Positions 17,311-29,766 of a stretch of 64,000 nt of DNA are shown here, one piece after another. The notes under the pieces were generated by a model. The model did not search any database. It saw nothing but the letters and a program-made list of their open reading frames with translations, and was not told the origin of the DNA. The DNA comes from Curtobacterium aurantiacum. Lineage in GTDB: Bacteria; Actinomycetota; Actinomycetes; Actinomycetales; Microbacteriaceae. The position numbers and the translations under genes are program-made. The stretch lies in contig NZ_JAHEWN010000010.1 in NCBI RefSeq assembly GCF_018598555.1, positions 1 through 64,000 on the forward strand, in the 5' to 3' direction. Within the stretch, counting starts at the first letter, position 1. Each line of letters starts with the position of its first letter.

Positions 17311-18314
17311 CAGACGCTCGCCTCTGCTGCGTCGACCTCACGCCGGCGCTTCTCGGCCGCCTGGGTCTTCTTGGCGTCCGACTCCTTGATCTTCGGCTCG
17401 CTCTCGCGCAGGTGTGCGTACATCGGCGATGCGATGAAGATCGTCGAGTAGGTGCCGACGATGATGCCGATGAACAGGGCGAGGGAGATGTCGCGCAGCG
17501 TGCCGGCACCGAGCACGTACGACCCGATGAAGAGGATCGCCGCGACCGGCAGCAGGGCCACGACCGAGGTGTTGATCGAACGGACGAGCGTCTGGTTGAC
17601 CGCGAGGTTGACCGACTGCTTGAACGTGCGGATCGATTCCTGCGCGGTGTTCTCACGCACCTTGTCGAAGACCACCACGGTGTCGTAGAGCGAGTACCCG
17701 AGGATCGTCAGGAAGCCGATGACCGCCGCCGGCGTGACCTCGAGCCCGACGATGCCGTACACACCGGCGGTGATGAGCAGGTCGTGCAGCAGCGCGGCCA
17801 TCGCGGACAGCGACATCTTCCAGGTGCGGAAGTACAGCGTCATGAAGACCGCGGCGAGGGCGAGGAAGATCACCAGACCGCGGATGGCCTGCGCGAGGAC
17901 GTCGGCGCCCCACGTGGCCCCGATGAAGGTGCCGGCGACCTGGCTCTCGGGGACGTCGTAGGCCTTCGCCAGGGCGTCCTGCACCTCGCTCGTCTGCCGG
18001 TCGGTCAGCTGGCCGGTCTGCACCCGGATGCCGTGCGTGCCGAGCTGCGAGACGCGCGGGAACGACTCCGGGACGACGCCCTCGACGGTCTCGGTCGCGA
18101 TGTTCTGGTCGAGCGTCTTGACGTCGGAGATCGTGAACTCCGAGCCGCCGGTGAACTCGATGCCGAGCTGGTACCCGCCGCGGAGCCACGGCGTGACGAG
18201 TGAGATCACGATCATCACGAGCGCGATGAGGTACCAGGTCTTCCGGCGCCCGATGATGTCGTACGACCGCTTCCCCGTGTAGAGGTCGCTGCCGAACTGG
18301 CTGAAGCTGGCCAT
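17310..18314 (-). CDS. secF: Protein translocase subunit SecF
   Basis: Membrane partner of SecD that uses the proton gradient to pull exported proteins through SecYEG. The 334 residues have six predicted helices and the conserved TILGYSLYDTVVVFDKVREN segment. A first helix near the N-terminus precedes a large outer loop. The start overlaps the secD stop as TGATG. The C-terminal tail is lysine- and glutamate-rich. Confidence 0.96.
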   Translation of the reverse strand: MASFSQFGSDLYTGKRSYDIIGRRKTWYLIALVMIVISLVTPWLRGGYQLGIEFTGGSEFTISDVKTLDQNIATETVEGVVPESFPRVSQLGTHGIRVQTGQLTDRQTSEVQDALAKAYDVPESQVAGTFIGATWGADVLAQAIRGLVIFLALAAVFMTLYFRTWKMSLSAMAALLHDLLITAGVYGIVGLEVTPAAVIGFLTILGYSLYDTVVVFDKVRENTAQESIRTFKQSVNLAVNQTLVRSINTSVVALLPVAAILFIGSYVLGAGTLRDISLALFIGIIVGTYSTIFIASPMYAHLRESEPKIKESDAKKTQAAEKRRREVDAAEASV

Positions 18315-20065
18315 CAGTCGTCCTTCCCGTCCGGCGTCGAGCCGTTGTCGCCGGAGGCCTGCTGGGCCTTCCGCTCCGCGATCGTCTGTCGGCGCTGCGC
18401 CTCACCGGCACTGCGCTGGCGCTTGCCGTCCACCACGGGTGCGCGGAACTGCGCACGCCCCCGGTAGACGGCGCCGAGTGCTGCCGGGTCGAGACCGCTG
18501 AATCGGTGCCCCTCGCCGAAGAACCGGCTGCGGGCGATGAGCTGCATCATCGGGTGGGTGAAGAGCGCGACCACCACGATGTCGATGAGGGTCGTGAGGA
18601 GCAGCGTGAACGCGAAGCCCTTCACGTCGGCGACCGCGAGCACGTACAGCGTGACGGCGGCGAGGAAGTTCACCGCGTCGGACGCCAGGATCGTGCGGAG
18701 GGCACGCTTCCAGCCGGACTCGACCGCGCTCTCGAGGGCACGGCCGTCACGGAGTTCGTCACGGATGCGCTCGAAGTAGACGATGAACGAGTCCGCCGTG
18801 ATGCCGATGGCGACGATCAGACCCGCCACACCGGCCAACGAGAGACGGTAGTCGACGCGCCACGACATGATCGCGATCACCAGGTAGGTCAGGATCGCGG
18901 CGATCCCGAGCGACAGCACCGTGACGAACGCCAGGGCCCGGTACTGGATGACCGAGTAGATGATCACCAGGATCAGGCCGATCAGACCAGCGACGAGACC
19001 GCCGATGAGCTGCGCGGTGCCGAGCGTCGCCGAGATGTTCTCGTTCGACTGCACCTGGAAGTTGATCGGCAGCGCACCGTACTTGAGCTGGTCGGCGAGG
19101 GTCTTCGACGACTCGGCGGTGAAGTTGCCGGTGATCTGCGCCTTGCCGTTCGTGATCGCCGAGTTCGTGGTCGGCGCGGTGATGACCGATCCGTCGAGCA
19201 CGATGGCGAACTGGTTCTGCGGCTGCTGGAGCGAGACGAGACGGTTCGTGACGGAGCGGAAGTCCTTCGAGCCCTCGCCGTTGAACGTCAGGTTGACGGC
19301 CCACTGACCGGTCGAGGTGCCCTGCGAGTCGGTGGCGAGACCCGAGGTGGCGTTGCTGATGTCGGCACCGGAGACCTCCACGGGGCCGAGGATGTACTTC
19401 CCCGCGCCGTCCTGGTCACAGGTGACCAGGGGCTCGTCGTCCGGCGCCGTCGTGACGTCGTCCGGAGCCGCGCAGTTGTAGTTCGTGTACAGGTCCTGCA
19501 GCTTCGGCGTGACCCAGTTCAGGTCGCTCGCGTTCGAGGGCTTCGCGCTGGGCGTCGCCTCGAGCGAGGCCGGCGGCGAGTACGGCGTGGCCGATGCGGT
19601 TCCCTTGCCGTCGTCACCGACGGCGGAGTTCGTCGCGGCCTCGGTGAAGAGCACCGGCCGGAAGGTCAGCTTGGCCGCGGCCTCGATGCGGTCGATCGTG
19701 GCCTTGTCGGGGCGGCCCGGGATCGAGACGACGATGTTGTTCGCGCCCTGCGTGTTGATCTCCGACTCGGAGACACCGGTGGCGTCGATGCGCTGGCGGA
19801 TGATGTTCACCGCCTGCTGCAGCTGCTGCGAGGTGACCGAGTCACCCTCGGTGTTCTGCGCCGCGAGGGTCAGCTGCGTGCCGCCCTGCAGGTCCAGAGC
19901 CAGCTCCGGCACCCAGCTCGCGCCCTGGTACCACTTGTCGGTGTCGTCCTTCGAAGAGCCGGCGAGGATCGACGCGGCGGTGTTCAGGCCGGCGAGGATC
20001 GCCATCAGGATCACCAACCAGGTGAGCGAGCGCAGCGCCTTCTTGACGGGTGTCGATCGTGCCAC
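18314..20065 (-). CDS. secD: Protein translocase subunit SecD
   Basis: RND-type membrane subunit aiding late steps of Sec export. It has about 583 residues, a first helix at about 15-40 and a long outer domain with the ELALDLQGGTQLTL segment. That domain carries an extended Ser/Thr/Pro-rich insert (residues ~170-240) typical of actinobacteria. The C-terminal helices follow with GITADSFIVYFERIRDE. GTG 20065 is preferred because homologues begin M-A-R-S-x-P; GTG 20101 in frame would add 12 residues. It is part of yajC-secD-secF-rhodanese-rel. Confidence 0.93.
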   Translation of the reverse strand: MARSTPVKKALRSLTWLVILMAILAGLNTAASILAGSSKDDTDKWYQGASWVPELALDLQGGTQLTLAAQNTEGDSVTSQQLQQAVNIIRQRIDATGVSESEINTQGANNIVVSIPGRPDKATIDRIEAAAKLTFRPVLFTEAATNSAVGDDGKGTASATPYSPPASLEATPSAKPSNASDLNWVTPKLQDLYTNYNCAAPDDVTTAPDDEPLVTCDQDGAGKYILGPVEVSGADISNATSGLATDSQGTSTGQWAVNLTFNGEGSKDFRSVTNRLVSLQQPQNQFAIVLDGSVITAPTTNSAITNGKAQITGNFTAESSKTLADQLKYGALPINFQVQSNENISATLGTAQLIGGLVAGLIGLILVIIYSVIQYRALAFVTVLSLGIAAILTYLVIAIMSWRVDYRLSLAGVAGLIVAIGITADSFIVYFERIRDELRDGRALESAVESGWKRALRTILASDAVNFLAAVTLYVLAVADVKGFAFTLLLTTLIDIVVVALFTHPMMQLIARSRFFGEGHRFSGLDPAALGAVYRGRAQFRAPVVDGKRQRSAGEAQRRQTIAERKAQQASGDNGSTPDGKDD

Positions 20066-20156
20066 CGGTCGTCTCGTCTTTCTGTTCAGGACCGTCGGCA
20101 CACCGTGCGACGGCAGAGGGAAGCCGCCGGGTCAGACGACCCGGCGGCCGAGGGCG

Positions 20157-20558
20157 TCAGTCGTCGGACTTGCGCTTCATGGCGTCGGTCTCGTCGACGC
20201 GGTCGGTGTCGACCCGCTCGCCGTAGACCGGCTCGCCGTTGAGCTCGGCCACCGGCTTCGGCTCGTCCTCGGTGGTCGTGGTGGTCTCGACGTCGGACGC
20301 GTTGTCGTCGACGACTCGCGAGAGGGTCTGACGGTGCACGGTGACGATGGTCCCCGGTGCGATCTCGACGTCAGCGGTGACCTTCTCCTCGTTCACGGAG
20401 AGGAGCGTGCCGTAGAGGCCGAAGGACAGCATGACCTTGGCGCCCGGGACCATCTTGTCCACGAGTTCGGCCTGCTGCTTCTTGCGCTTGCGGCTGTTGT
20501 AGAACATGAAGGCCGCGAACGCCACGACGATGACGATGAGGATGACTTCTTGACCCAT
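20157..20558 (-). CDS. yajC: Preprotein translocase subunit YajC
   Basis: 133-residue protein with a single N-terminal helix (VILIVIVVAFAAFMFY), a basic KRKKQQ stretch and the conserved GAKVMLSFGLYGTL core, followed by an acidic, threonine-rich tail longer than in E. coli. It associates with SecDF. ATG 20558 has AGAAGG upstream. A TAGACT box on the minus strand (20605 to 20600) is a likely promoter for the yajC-secDF unit. Confidence 0.93.
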   Translation of the reverse strand: MGQEVILIVIVVAFAAFMFYNSRKRKKQQAELVDKMVPGAKVMLSFGLYGTLLSVNEEKVTADVEIAPGTIVTVHRQTLSRVVDDNASDVETTTTTEDEPKPVAELNGEPVYGERVDTDRVDETDAMKRKSDD

Positions 20559-20647
20559 GATGCGTTGCCTTCTCTGGTTGCTCGGTTTCGGGCCGTAGCA
20601 GTCTAGGGCACGCCGGTGTCCGTGGCATGTCACCCGACTGATCGGCT

Positions 20648-21691
20648 TCAGTCTGTGGTCTCGGTGTCGTCGAAGAGCCCGGGCTGCCCGCCGTCGCCCT
20701 GCCCCGGGGTGAGGCCGAGGTGCCGCCAGGCCCGAGGTGTCGCGATGCGCCCGCGCGGGGTGCGGGTGACGAGCCCGACGCGGACGAGGAAGGGTTCGAC
20801 GACGGACTCGATCGTCTCGGACTCTTCGCCGACGGACACCGCGAGGGTGTTCAGGCCCACCGGTCCGCCGTCGAAGCGGGTCAGCATGGTCTCGACGACG
20901 GCGCGGTCGAGTCGGTCGAGCCCGAGTTCGTCGACGTCGTACAGGTCGAGCGCACCCTGGACGGCGGCCATGCCGTCGGTGGTGCGGTGCACGAGCGCGT
21001 AGTCGCGCACCCGGCGCAGCAGGCGGTTCGCGATGCGCGGGGTGCCCCGCGAGCGGCCGGCGATCTCGCGCAGCGCGGTCCGGTCGATGTCGAGTTCGAG
21101 CAGGTGCGCCGCACGGATCAGGACCTGCTCGAGCTCGTCCTTCTCGTAGAACTCGAGGTGGGCGGTGAACCCGAAGCGGTCGCGCAGCGGGTTCGGCAGC
21201 AGCCCGGCCCGGGTGGTGGCACCGACGAGCGTGAACGGCGCGAGGTCGAGCGGGATGCTCGTGGCACCGGCGCCCTTGCCCACCATCACGTCGATGCGGA
21301 AGTCCTCCATCGCCAGGTAGAGCATCTCTTCCGCCGAGCGGGCCATCCGGTGGATCTCGTCGATGAACAGGACTTCACCGGGGACCAGGGACGAGAGCAC
21401 GGCGGCGAGGTCGCCGGCGTGCTGGATCGCCGGACCGCTCGACATGCGCAGCGGTCGACCGGTCTCGTGCGCGACGATCATCGCCAGCGTGGTCTTGCCG
21501 AGGCCGGGAGGACCCGCCATCAGGATGTGGTCGGGCGTCCGGTCCTGCATGCCGGCGGCCTTGAGGAGCAGGTCCAGCTGCCCGCGCACCTTGCGCTGGC
21601 CGACGAACTCGTCGAGCGAGCGGGGACGGAGCGCGCCTTCGAACGCGAGTTCCTCCGGCGACTCGGCGCCGGCGGACGTGATACCGCTCAC
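20648..21691 (-). CDS. ruvB: Holliday junction branch-migration helicase RuvB
   Basis: Hexameric AAA+ motor that drives branch migration with RuvA. 347 residues, Walker [10 protein letters not shown], Walker [10 protein letters not shown], sensor GATTRAG, and the C-terminal winged helix ending near [16 protein letters not shown]. It starts at GTG 21691, overlapping the ruvA stop by four bases (GTGA). It is the third gene of ruvC-ruvA-ruvB. Confidence 0.97.
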   Translation of the reverse strand: MSGITSAGAESPEELAFEGALRPRSLDEFVGQRKVRGQLDLLLKAAGMQDRTPDHILMAGPPGLGKTTLAMIVAHETGRPLRMSSGPAIQHAGDLAAVLSSLVPGEVLFIDEIHRMARSAEEMLYLAMEDFRIDVMVGKGAGATSIPLDLAPFTLVGATTRAGLLPNPLRDRFGFTAHLEFYEKDELEQVLIRAAHLLELDIDRTALREIAGRSRGTPRIANRLLRRVRDYALVHRTTDGMAAVQGALDLYDVDELGLDRLDRAVVETMLTRFDGGPVGLNTLAVSVGEESETIESVVEPFLVRVGLVTRTPRGRIATPRAWRHLGLTPGQGDGGQPGLFDDTETTD

Positions 21692-22308
21692 CGGCCGGCA
21701 GCCGCGGGTCGGAGCGCGCCGAGGGCAGCGCGCAGCAGGGCCTGGGTGCCCATCGCCGCAGCGCCCGGCTCGTTCGCGACGGCGTCGTCGACGGCGGTCT
21801 GTGCCGCGTCCTCACGCCAACCGAGACCGATGAGCGCCGAGACGACGTCGACCGCTGCGGGGTGCGCTGCGGTCCCCCGTGCGGCGGCGACCACGGCGGC
21901 CTGTTCGAACGCGACGAGCTTGCCGGAGAGCGCGACGATGATGAGCTTGGCGGTCTTCGGGCCGATGCCGGAGACCTTGCGGAACGCGCCGTCGTCCTCG
22001 TGCGCGACGGCGTTCGCGATCTGGGCCGGGTCCATGTGGGCGAGCACGCCCATCGCGGACTTCGGGCCGACGCCGGAGACCCCGCGGAGCAGGTCGAACA
22101 CCTGCAGCGCGTCGGTCGACTCGAAGCCGAAGAGCAGGTGCTCGTCCTCGCGCACGATCATCGCGGTCCGCACGAACACCTCGGACCCGTGACGCATCGT
22201 CAGCGCGTGCGCGGGTGTGACGGTGACGGCGTAGCCGACTCCCCCGACCTCGATCACCACGGCCGAGCCGGCGATGTCGATGCAGGTGCCCCGGAGACTC
22301 GCGATCAT
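21688..22308 (-). CDS. ruvA: Holliday junction binding protein RuvA
   Basis: Tetrameric junction-binding protein that recruits RuvB. 206 residues with an N-terminal OB domain, the helix-hairpin-helix segments [12 protein letters not shown] and [12 protein letters not shown], and a C-terminal RuvB-contact domain. Its ATG overlaps the ruvC stop as ATGA. A TAGGCT box (22320 to 22315, minus strand) lies six bases before the ATG inside ruvC, so a second, leaderless promoter is possible but may be coincidence. Confidence 0.97.
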   Translation of the reverse strand: MIASLRGTCIDIAGSAVVIEVGGVGYAVTVTPAHALTMRHGSEVFVRTAMIVREDEHLLFGFESTDALQVFDLLRGVSGVGPKSAMGVLAHMDPAQIANAVAHEDDGAFRKVSGIGPKTAKLIIVALSGKLVAFEQAAVVAAARGTAAHPAAVDVVSALIGLGWREDAAQTAVDDAVANEPGAAAMGTQALLRAALGALRPAAAGR

Positions 22309-22952
22309 GCTCCGAGCCTAGGGCCGGCCACCGACGGCGCCGACCTGCCACGCTGCGGGCGGGCCGCCGCGGCGGCCGCGCGCGCCAGCGGCGAGTCGAC
22401 GGTGCCGCCCTGGGCGTCCCGCCATGCGCGCTGTGCCGGGGTGAGGTTCGTGGCACGTGAGCCGGCGGCGTCGGGTGATCCGAGCCTCCAGGCATGGCAC
22501 ACGGCCAACGCGAGCGCGTCGGCGGCGTCGGCCGGTTTCGGGGCCTCGTCGAGACCGAGCACGCGCGCGATCATCGTCTGCACCTGGCGCTTGTCGGCGT
22601 TGCCGTAGCCGGTGACGGCGGCCTTGACCTCGGACGGGGTGTGCAGCCCGACGGGCAGGCCGCGCGCCGCCGCCGCGTGCAACGCGAGGCCGGCCGCCTG
22701 GGCCGTGCCCATCACGGTGCGGACGTTCGCCTGCGCGAACACGCGCTCGACGGCGACCGCGTCCGGGTGGTGCTCGTCGATCTCGGCGGCGATGCCGTCG
22801 GCGATGCGGAGCAGCCGCTGTTCGAGCGGCATGTCCGGCGGGGTGCGCACGACCGTCACGTGGACGAGCCGTGCGCGCCGGTTCGGTGCGACCTCGACGA
22901 CGCCGACGCCGCACCGGGTGAGCCCGGGGTCCACCCCGAGCACACGGAGCAC
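22305..22952 (-). CDS. ruvC: Crossover junction endodeoxyribonuclease RuvC
   Basis: Resolves Holliday junctions by paired nicks. 215 residues; the first catalytic Asp is in [11 protein letters not shown], the Glu in [14 protein letters not shown], and the last acidic pair in [15 protein letters not shown]. The C-terminal 30 residues are Ala/Arg-rich. GTG 22952 lies two bases after the yebC stop, with GAGGGCGAG upstream. yebC-ruvC-ruvA-ruvB is the conserved order. Confidence 0.96.
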   Translation of the reverse strand: MLRVLGVDPGLTRCGVGVVEVAPNRRARLVHVTVVRTPPDMPLEQRLLRIADGIAAEIDEHHPDAVAVERVFAQANVRTVMGTAQAAGLALHAAAARGLPVGLHTPSEVKAAVTGYGNADKRQVQTMIARVLGLDEAPKPADAADALALAVCHAWRLGSPDAAGSRATNLTPAQRAWRDAQGGTVDSPLARAAAAAARPQRGRSAPSVAGPRLGA

Positions 22953-22954
22953 GG

Positions 22955-23722
22955 CTACTCGCCCTCGTCCTCGTCGAGCTCGGCCTGGACGTCCGCGGGG
23001 ACCTCGAAGTTCGAGTAGACGTTCTGCACGTCGTCCGAGTCCTCGAGCGCGTCGATCAGGCGGAACACCTTGCGGGCGGTCTCGGCGTCGACCGGGACCT
23101 TGAGGCCGGGGACGAACTCGGCGTCGGCCGAGTCGTAGTCGATGCCGGCCTCCTGCAGGGCCGTGCGGGCGGCGACCAGGTCGCTCGCCTCGGTGATGAT
23201 CTCGAAGCCGCCGCCCTGGTCGATGACGTCCTCGACGCCGGCGTCCAGCACCGCGGTCATCACGGTGTCCTCGTCGAGGCCGTCGGTCTTCGTGACCGAG
23301 ATGACGCCCTTGCGCGAGAAGTTGTAGGCGACGCTGCCCGGGTCGGCCATGGTGCCGCCGTTGCGCGACATCGCGGTCCGGACCTCGGCCGCCGCACGGT
23401 TCTTGTTGTCCGTGAGGCACTCGATGAGCATCGCGACGCCGTTGGGGCCGTAGCCCTCGTACATGATCGTCGTGTACTCGATGGTCTCGCCCGTGAGACC
23501 CGCACCGCGCTTGACGGCGCGGTCGATGTTGTCGTTGGGGACCGAGGTCTTCTTCGCCTTCTGCACGGCGTCGACCAGGGTCGGGTTGCCGGACATGTCG
23601 GCACCGCCCATCTTCGCGGCGACCTCGATGTTCTTGATCAGCTTGGCGAACGACTTGGCACGGCGCTGGTCGATGACCGCCTTCTTGTGCTTGGTCGTTG
23701 CCCACTTGGAATGCCCGGACAC
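22955..23722 (-). CDS. yebC: YebC/TACO1-family protein
   Basis: 255 residues, begins [13 protein letters not shown] as in nearly all family members and has an acidic C-terminus. The family was long annotated as transcriptional regulators; more recent work links it to translation through difficult sequences such as polyproline. It starts at GTG 23722 with AAGGAG upstream; a TAAACT box on the minus strand (23761 to 23756) may be its promoter. Confidence 0.94.
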   Translation of the reverse strand: MSGHSKWATTKHKKAVIDQRRAKSFAKLIKNIEVAAKMGGADMSGNPTLVDAVQKAKKTSVPNDNIDRAVKRGAGLTGETIEYTTIMYEGYGPNGVAMLIECLTDNKNRAAAEVRTAMSRNGGTMADPGSVAYNFSRKGVISVTKTDGLDEDTVMTAVLDAGVEDVIDQGGGFEIITEASDLVAARTALQEAGIDYDSADAEFVPGLKVPVDAETARKVFRLIDALEDSDDVQNVYSNFEVPADVQAELDEDEGE

Positions 23723-23841
23723 GGTTCTCCTTGCGTATTGCGGAAAGTCCCGCTCAGTTTAGCGGCCCCGTGGGCCGAACACCGGCCTGGAGGCGCGGCG
23801 CGGCTTCCGTCCCGCCGGTGCGGCGGGTGGGCGGTCACGCC

Positions 23842-24453
23842 TCAGGCGTTGCGCACCAGGTCGAGGAACCGGCGGTGGAAGCGGTCCTCCCCCGCGACCT
23901 CGGGGTGGAACGCGCTGGCGATGACGTTGCCCTGCTGCACCGCCACGACCTGGCCGTCGGGCAGGGCGCCGAGGACGTGGACGTCGTCGCCTCGCTGCTC
24001 CACGACGGGGGCGCGGATGAACACCGCGTGCACCGGGGCCTCGCCGAGGTCGGGCATCGGGATGTCGATCTCGAACGAGTCGTTCTGCGCGCCGAACGCG
24101 TTGCGGCGCACGGTGGTGTCGAGCACGTCGAGGGTCTGCTGGCCGCTGATGCCGTCGGTGATGCGCGACGACAGCATGATCATCCCGGCGCACGTGCCGT
24201 AGGTGGGCAGGCCACCGCGGATCGCGTCGGCGAGGGGCTCGGCGACGCCGAACGCGCGGGACAGCTTGTCCATCACGCTCGACTCGCCGCCCGGGATCAC
24301 GACACCGTCGAGGGTCTCGATCTCCTCCGGGCGACGGAGCGGCACCACGTCCGCGCCGAGCTCGGTCAGCGAGGCGATGTGCTCGCGGAAGTCTCCCTGC
24401 AGCGCCAGGACCCCGATGCGGGGCCGGGCGCCGCTCGTCGGACTACCAGCCAC
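23842..24453 (-). CDS. pdxT: Pyridoxal 5'-phosphate synthase glutaminase subunit
   Basis: Hydrolyses glutamine and passes ammonia to PdxS for de novo vitamin B6 synthesis. 203 residues; nucleophile Cys in [13 protein letters not shown] loop, and catalytic His/Glu in [14 protein letters not shown] 24453 is the only plausible start before the conserved [14 protein letters not shown], giving an 11-base overlap with the pdxS stop. Confidence 0.94.
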   Translation of the reverse strand: MAGSPTSGARPRIGVLALQGDFREHIASLTELGADVVPLRRPEEIETLDGVVIPGGESSVMDKLSRAFGVAEPLADAIRGGLPTYGTCAGMIMLSSRITDGISGQQTLDVLDTTVRRNAFGAQNDSFEIDIPMPDLGEAPVHAVFIRAPVVEQRGDDVHVLGALPDGQVVAVQQGNVIASAFHPEVAGEDRFHRRFLDLVRNA

Positions 24454-25363
24454 GCTCGGCGAGGCGGTGCGGTGCGGGGACGTCGGCGACGTTGATGCCG
24501 ACCATCGCCTCGCCCAGACCACGCGAGACCTCGGCGATGACCTTGGGGTCGTCGTGGAAGGTCGTCGCCTTGACGATCGCGGCGGCGCGCTTGGCCGGGT
24601 CGCCGGACTTGAAGATGCCGGAACCGACGAAGACACCGTCGGCGCCGAGCTGCATCATCATCGCGGCGTCGGCCGGGGTGGCGACACCGCCCGCGGTGAA
24701 GAGGACGACCGGGAGCTTGCCGGTGCGGGCGACTTCCTGCACGACGTCGATCGGGGCCTGGAGCTCCTTGGCGGCGACGTAGAGCTCGTCGTCGCGCAGG
24801 TTCCGGAGTGCCGCGATCTCCTGGCTGATGGTGCGGATGTGCTTGGTGGCCTCGGACACGTCACCCGTACCGGCTTCACCCTTGGAACGGATCATCGCCG
24901 CGCCCTCGGTGATGCGACGGAGCGCCTCGCCCAGGTTCGTGGCACCGCAGACGAATGGGGTGGTGAACTTCCACTTGTCGATGTGGTTGACGTAGTCGGC
25001 GGGCGACAGCACTTCGGACTCGTCGATGTAGTCGACGCCGAGCTCCTGCAGCACCTGCGCCTCGACGAAGTGGCCGATGCGGGCCTTCGCCATGACCGGG
25101 ATCGACACCGCGGCGATGATCTCCTCGATCATCGAGGGGTCGGACATGCGGGCGACGCCGCCCTGGGCACGGATGTCGGCGGGGACGCGCTCGAGGGCCA
25201 TGACGGCGGTCGCGCCGGCTTCTTCCGCGATGCGGGCCTGCTCGGCGTCGACGACGTCCATGATCACGCCGCCCTTGAGCATCTCGGCGAGGCCGCGCTT
25301 GACGCGGTCGGAGCCGGTGATCGAGGTGCCAGGGGTGCCGGAGGTGCTGGTGCTGTCGCTCAT
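24443..25363 (-). CDS. pdxS: Pyridoxal 5'-phosphate synthase synthase subunit
   Basis: Condenses ribose 5-phosphate, glyceraldehyde 3-phosphate and ammonia to PLP; forms a dodecamer decorated by PdxT. 306 residues, almost invariant core: [33 protein letters not shown], and the flexible C-terminus. ATG 25363 is separated by 13 bases from the HIT-gene stop; TAGACT overlaps that stop (25379 to 25374, minus strand), so an internal promoter is possible. Confidence 0.97.
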   Translation of the reverse strand: MSDSTSTSGTPGTSITGSDRVKRGLAEMLKGGVIMDVVDAEQARIAEEAGATAVMALERVPADIRAQGGVARMSDPSMIEEIIAAVSIPVMAKARIGHFVEAQVLQELGVDYIDESEVLSPADYVNHIDKWKFTTPFVCGATNLGEALRRITEGAAMIRSKGEAGTGDVSEATKHIRTISQEIAALRNLRDDELYVAAKELQAPIDVVQEVARTGKLPVVLFTAGGVATPADAAMMMQLGADGVFVGSGIFKSGDPAKRAAAIVKATTFHDDPKVIAEVSRGLGEAMVGINVADVPAPHRLAERGW

Positions 25364-25376
25364 GATGCCGACCAGT

Positions 25377-26089
25377 CTAGTCCGCCTGGGGCCACCCGTC
25401 GGCGACGAGTCGACGCGTCTCGCCGAGCAGCTGCGACATGGACTTGGTCCGGGCGATGATCGGGAAGAAGTTCGCGTCGGACTGCCACCGCGGCACGATG
25501 TGCTGGTGCAGGTGCGCTGCCACCCCGGCGCCGGCGACCTCGCCCTGGTTCATGCCGATGTTGAATCCGTCGCAGTGCGAGACCTCGCGGAGCACCCGCA
25601 TCGCCGTCTGGGTCAGCTCACCGATCTCACGCAGTTCGTCCGCTGTGGCCTCGTCGTAGAGCGGGACGTGCCGGTACGGGCAGACGAGCAGGTGCCCGTT
25701 GTTGTACGGGAACAGGTTGAGCAGCACGTAGGCGTGCTCACCCCGGGCCACGATCAGACCGTCCTCGTCGGACATCCCGGGTGCCGCGCAGAACGGGCAG
25801 TCGTCGTCGTGCCCGCGACCCCGGCCTTCGCGGCCGGCGTCGATGTAGGCCATCCGGTGCGGGTTCCAGAGTCGCTGGAACGCGTCCGGGACGGCTGCGC
25901 CCGTGGCCGCGTCGCGGATCACCAGCGGGTCGGTGTCCGCGCCTTCGGAGACCGCGGCGGCGGTGGGACCGGCCACGTCGTCGACGTCACCGGTCCCCGG
26001 GGCCTGCTCCGGGCCTCTCCCCACCGGCACGGCCGTCCCGCCGCTGGCGCGTCGGCCCGGAACCGGCGGCATGGGCCCCGACTGTGCCA

Positions 26090-26090
<1 letters not shown>
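25377..26090 (-). CDS. HIT-domain protein, AP4A phosphorylase-like
   Basis: 237 residues. A disordered Pro/Gly/Ala-rich N-terminus of about 70 residues precedes the HIT fold with [24 protein letters not shown] and the histidine triad HLHQHIVP. The family and position after thrS match Mycobacterium Rv2613c, reported as a diadenosine-tetraphosphate phosphorylase; activity here is inferred from that. The start overlaps the thrS stop by one base (TGATG). The N-terminal stretch could mean that the true start is further in. Confidence 0.88.
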
Positions 26091-28111
<2,021 letters not shown>

Positions 28112-28235
28112 GATGATGGGACTCCTCGATCGAAATGGTGCGTCAAGACTAGTGCGAGACGTGCTCGCGCGCGGACGCCGGGAAGGTGCCTGTGGAGAGG
28201 ACGGATGCGCGGCGCGACAGCGCGGTTGCCCGTGC

Positions 28236-28778
28236 TCAGGCCGGGACGGCGCCGAGCGTCGCGACGGGCAGCCGCGGCTCGAGTCGCTCGCGCCCGTTCA
28301 GCCCGTCGAGCTCGAGCAGCGCGGCGAACCCGATCGCCTGGTAGCCGGCTCGTTCGAGCAGCGTGATCGTGGCGGCGCCGGTGCCCCCGGTGGCGAGGAC
28401 GTCGTCGACGACGAGGACACGGGTCCCGGCGGGCAGCTGGCCCGGGCGGAGCTCGAGCTCGGCCTCGCCGTACTCGAGCGCGTACTGCTCGCTGAGCACC
28501 TCGCCGGGGAGCTTGCCGGCCTTGCGGACGGTGAGCACGCCGACCTGGTGCTGCGCGGCGATGCCACCGGCCAGCGCGAAGCCCCGGGCTTCGATGCCGG
28601 CGACGGCGTCGAACCCGGCCCCGACCGCGAACGGCGCGGCGAGTGCTTCGCACACGCGGCCGAACGCGACGGCGTCGGAGAACACCGGCGTCACGTCACG
28701 GAACAGCACCCCCGGCTTCGGGAAGTCCGGCACGAGGGCGGTGAGGCGTTCGACGAGTGCAGCTGCGGTTTCGGTCAC
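28236..28778 (-). CDS. apt: Adenine phosphoribosyltransferase
   Basis: Salvages adenine to AMP using PRPP. 180 residues, with [14 protein letters not shown] near the N-terminus and the PRPP motif [17 protein letters not shown] 28778 lies six bases after TACCGT (28790 to 28785, minus strand), consistent with a leaderless mRNA; a longer in-frame start at 28871 lies in repeat DNA. In Mycobacterium apt lies between secF and relA; here it lies upstream of thrS. Confidence 0.95.
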   Translation of the reverse strand: MTETAAALVERLTALVPDFPKPGVLFRDVTPVFSDAVAFGRVCEALAAPFAVGAGFDAVAGIEARGFALAGGIAAQHQVGVLTVRKAGKLPGEVLSEQYALEYGEAELELRPGQLPAGTRVLVVDDVLATGGTGAATITLLERAGYQAIGFAALLELDGLNGRERLEPRLPVATLGAVPA

Positions 28779-28904
28779 CCGCCAACGGTACGGGAGGCCC
28801 GGGGTGCGTCCGACACGTCGGCGCACGGTGCGAGGGTGGTCGCCTCGTGCGGGGTCGGCCGTTCGCTGCACGGTGCGGGTTACGTCGGCCGGTCTGCCGA
28901 AGGT

Positions 28905-28938
28905 GGCTCGGTGCGAGGTTGTTTCCTCGCACCGAGCC
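28905..28938. terminator. Hairpin downstream of the 77-residue gene
   Basis: GGCTCGGTGCGAGG and CCTCGCACCGAGCC pair perfectly over 14 positions around a six-base T-rich loop. It lies about 95 bases past the minus-strand stop at 29032. The surrounding 28779-29031 gap also holds CGCACGGTGCG-type palindromes and no gene. Confidence 0.65.
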
Positions 28939-29031
28939 GTTCAGGGCGCACGGGCTTCTGAACGACGCACCGTGCGTGCGCCGCCGACGCGCAGTGCCGA
29001 CGCGCAGTGCCGGAGCGCCGGAGCGTGCGGA

Positions 29032-29265
29032 TCAGCGCCACATCCGCATGGCGGCCCCCTGGGAGATCCAGTCGAGCTCGCGCTGCTGGCGCTCCCGCTC
29101 GAGGCGGGCCACCGTGGCGAGGTCGATCTCGGGCCGCTCCTTGCGGGTGCGTCGGCTCCAGATGATGAGCGACATCCCGACACGGAGTGCGATGCGGTCG
29201 GCGAGGGAGACCCGGCGGCGCACCGCGCGGGTATCGGGTGGACGGGTGGTGGTCTTCGTGGACAC
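29032..29265 (-). CDS. Small basic protein of unknown function
   Basis: 77 residues, chosen from GTG 29265 because GAAGGGGA lies a few bases upstream. A Thr/Arg-rich N-terminus is followed by SLADRIALRVGMSLIIWSRR, which could form an amphipathic or weak membrane helix, then a charged helix-prone stretch (ARLERERQQRELDWI). Short proteins with LADRxALRxGxxLIxWSRR seem familiar to me from Microbacteriaceae, but I know no function. The frame upstream of the GTG has no protein-like content. Just before the gene, CTGCCCG-ACACC-CGGGCAG may form a hairpin in the leader. Confidence 0.65.
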   Translation of the reverse strand: MSTKTTTRPPDTRAVRRRVSLADRIALRVGMSLIIWSRRTRKERPEIDLATVARLERERQQRELDWISQGAAMRMWR

Positions 29266-29593
29266 GGTGTTCCCCTTCAGGGCACGGCAGAGCTGCCCGG
29301 GTGTCGGGCAGGGCGAATCCGCCCGGGTTGCGGGCAGCGGGAATTGAATGCGTGAGAATGCACTCCGGGACGGTCCGGAAATGTTCGGACAACGATCGCG
29401 GAATGCTCGTCGACACCGAGAACGTCGCACTGTCCACCGACATTCTTCCGGCGTCGTCCGCGCAGATCGGACGGCACGCATCAACGAGCCGTCGAGCCGT
29501 TCAGCAGACGAACGAACCGGTGCTGCGCGAGCCTGGTCGGCTCAGCGCACGGTGCCCGGAGGCACAGGTGTCAGGAGAGTGGGACGCCCCGGG

Positions 29594-29665
29594 TCAGCGG
29601 ACGCGGAACGGGGTACCGACGAGTCCACGGATTCCACGGAACGGAGTGGTTGCGGAGATGATCAT
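29594..29665 (-). CDS. 23-residue small ORF
   Basis: ATG 29665 to TGA at 29594 encodes MIISATTPFRGIRGLVGTPF plus RVR. GAAAGGGGG lies about six bases upstream, an excellent ribosome site, and a good promoter lies about 75 bases further up. The peptide is basic and could be a secreted or leader peptide. Too short for homology calls; the ribosome site and promoter are the only support. Confidence 0.45.
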   Translation of the reverse strand: MIISATTPFRGIRGLVGTPFRVR

Positions 29666-29738
29666 GGTCGGCCCCCTTTCGGTCTCGAGCTGGCGGAGTC
29701 GTCCGGGCCGATTGTTCGACCGTTCGCGACGAGTGAAC

Positions 29739-29766
29739 ACTATCGGCACCGCAATTCGGAGCGCAA
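29739..29766 (-). promoter_or_regulatory. Promoter for the 23-residue ORF
   Basis: TTGCGC (29766 to 29761) and GATAGT (29744 to 29739) are spaced 16 bases apart on the minus strand, a good sigma-70-type match. Upstream, an imperfect dyad GTTCGGGAAT-GCA-ATTCCGAAC covers about 29783-29804 and could bind a regulator. A separate dyad GTCCG-N8-CGGAC lies at 29373-29390. This stretch is visibly richer in A/T than its surroundings. Confidence 0.5.

Noticed and set aside
14488-17451. 987-residue open frame on the plus strand opposite rel
   Set aside because: It mirrors rel, the rhodanese and part of secF in the opposite strand, is very Arg/Asp/Val-rich and has no domain. GC-rich coding DNA often leaves such frames open.
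22315-22320. Internal promoter for ruvA
   Set aside because: TAGGCT at ideal spacing could be real, but the ATGA overlap with ruvC explains ruvA translation and the box could be chance.
28112-28235. T-box riboswitch upstream of thrS
   Set aside because: The leader from the TAGTCT box to GTG is only about 30 bases and lacks the T-box sequence.
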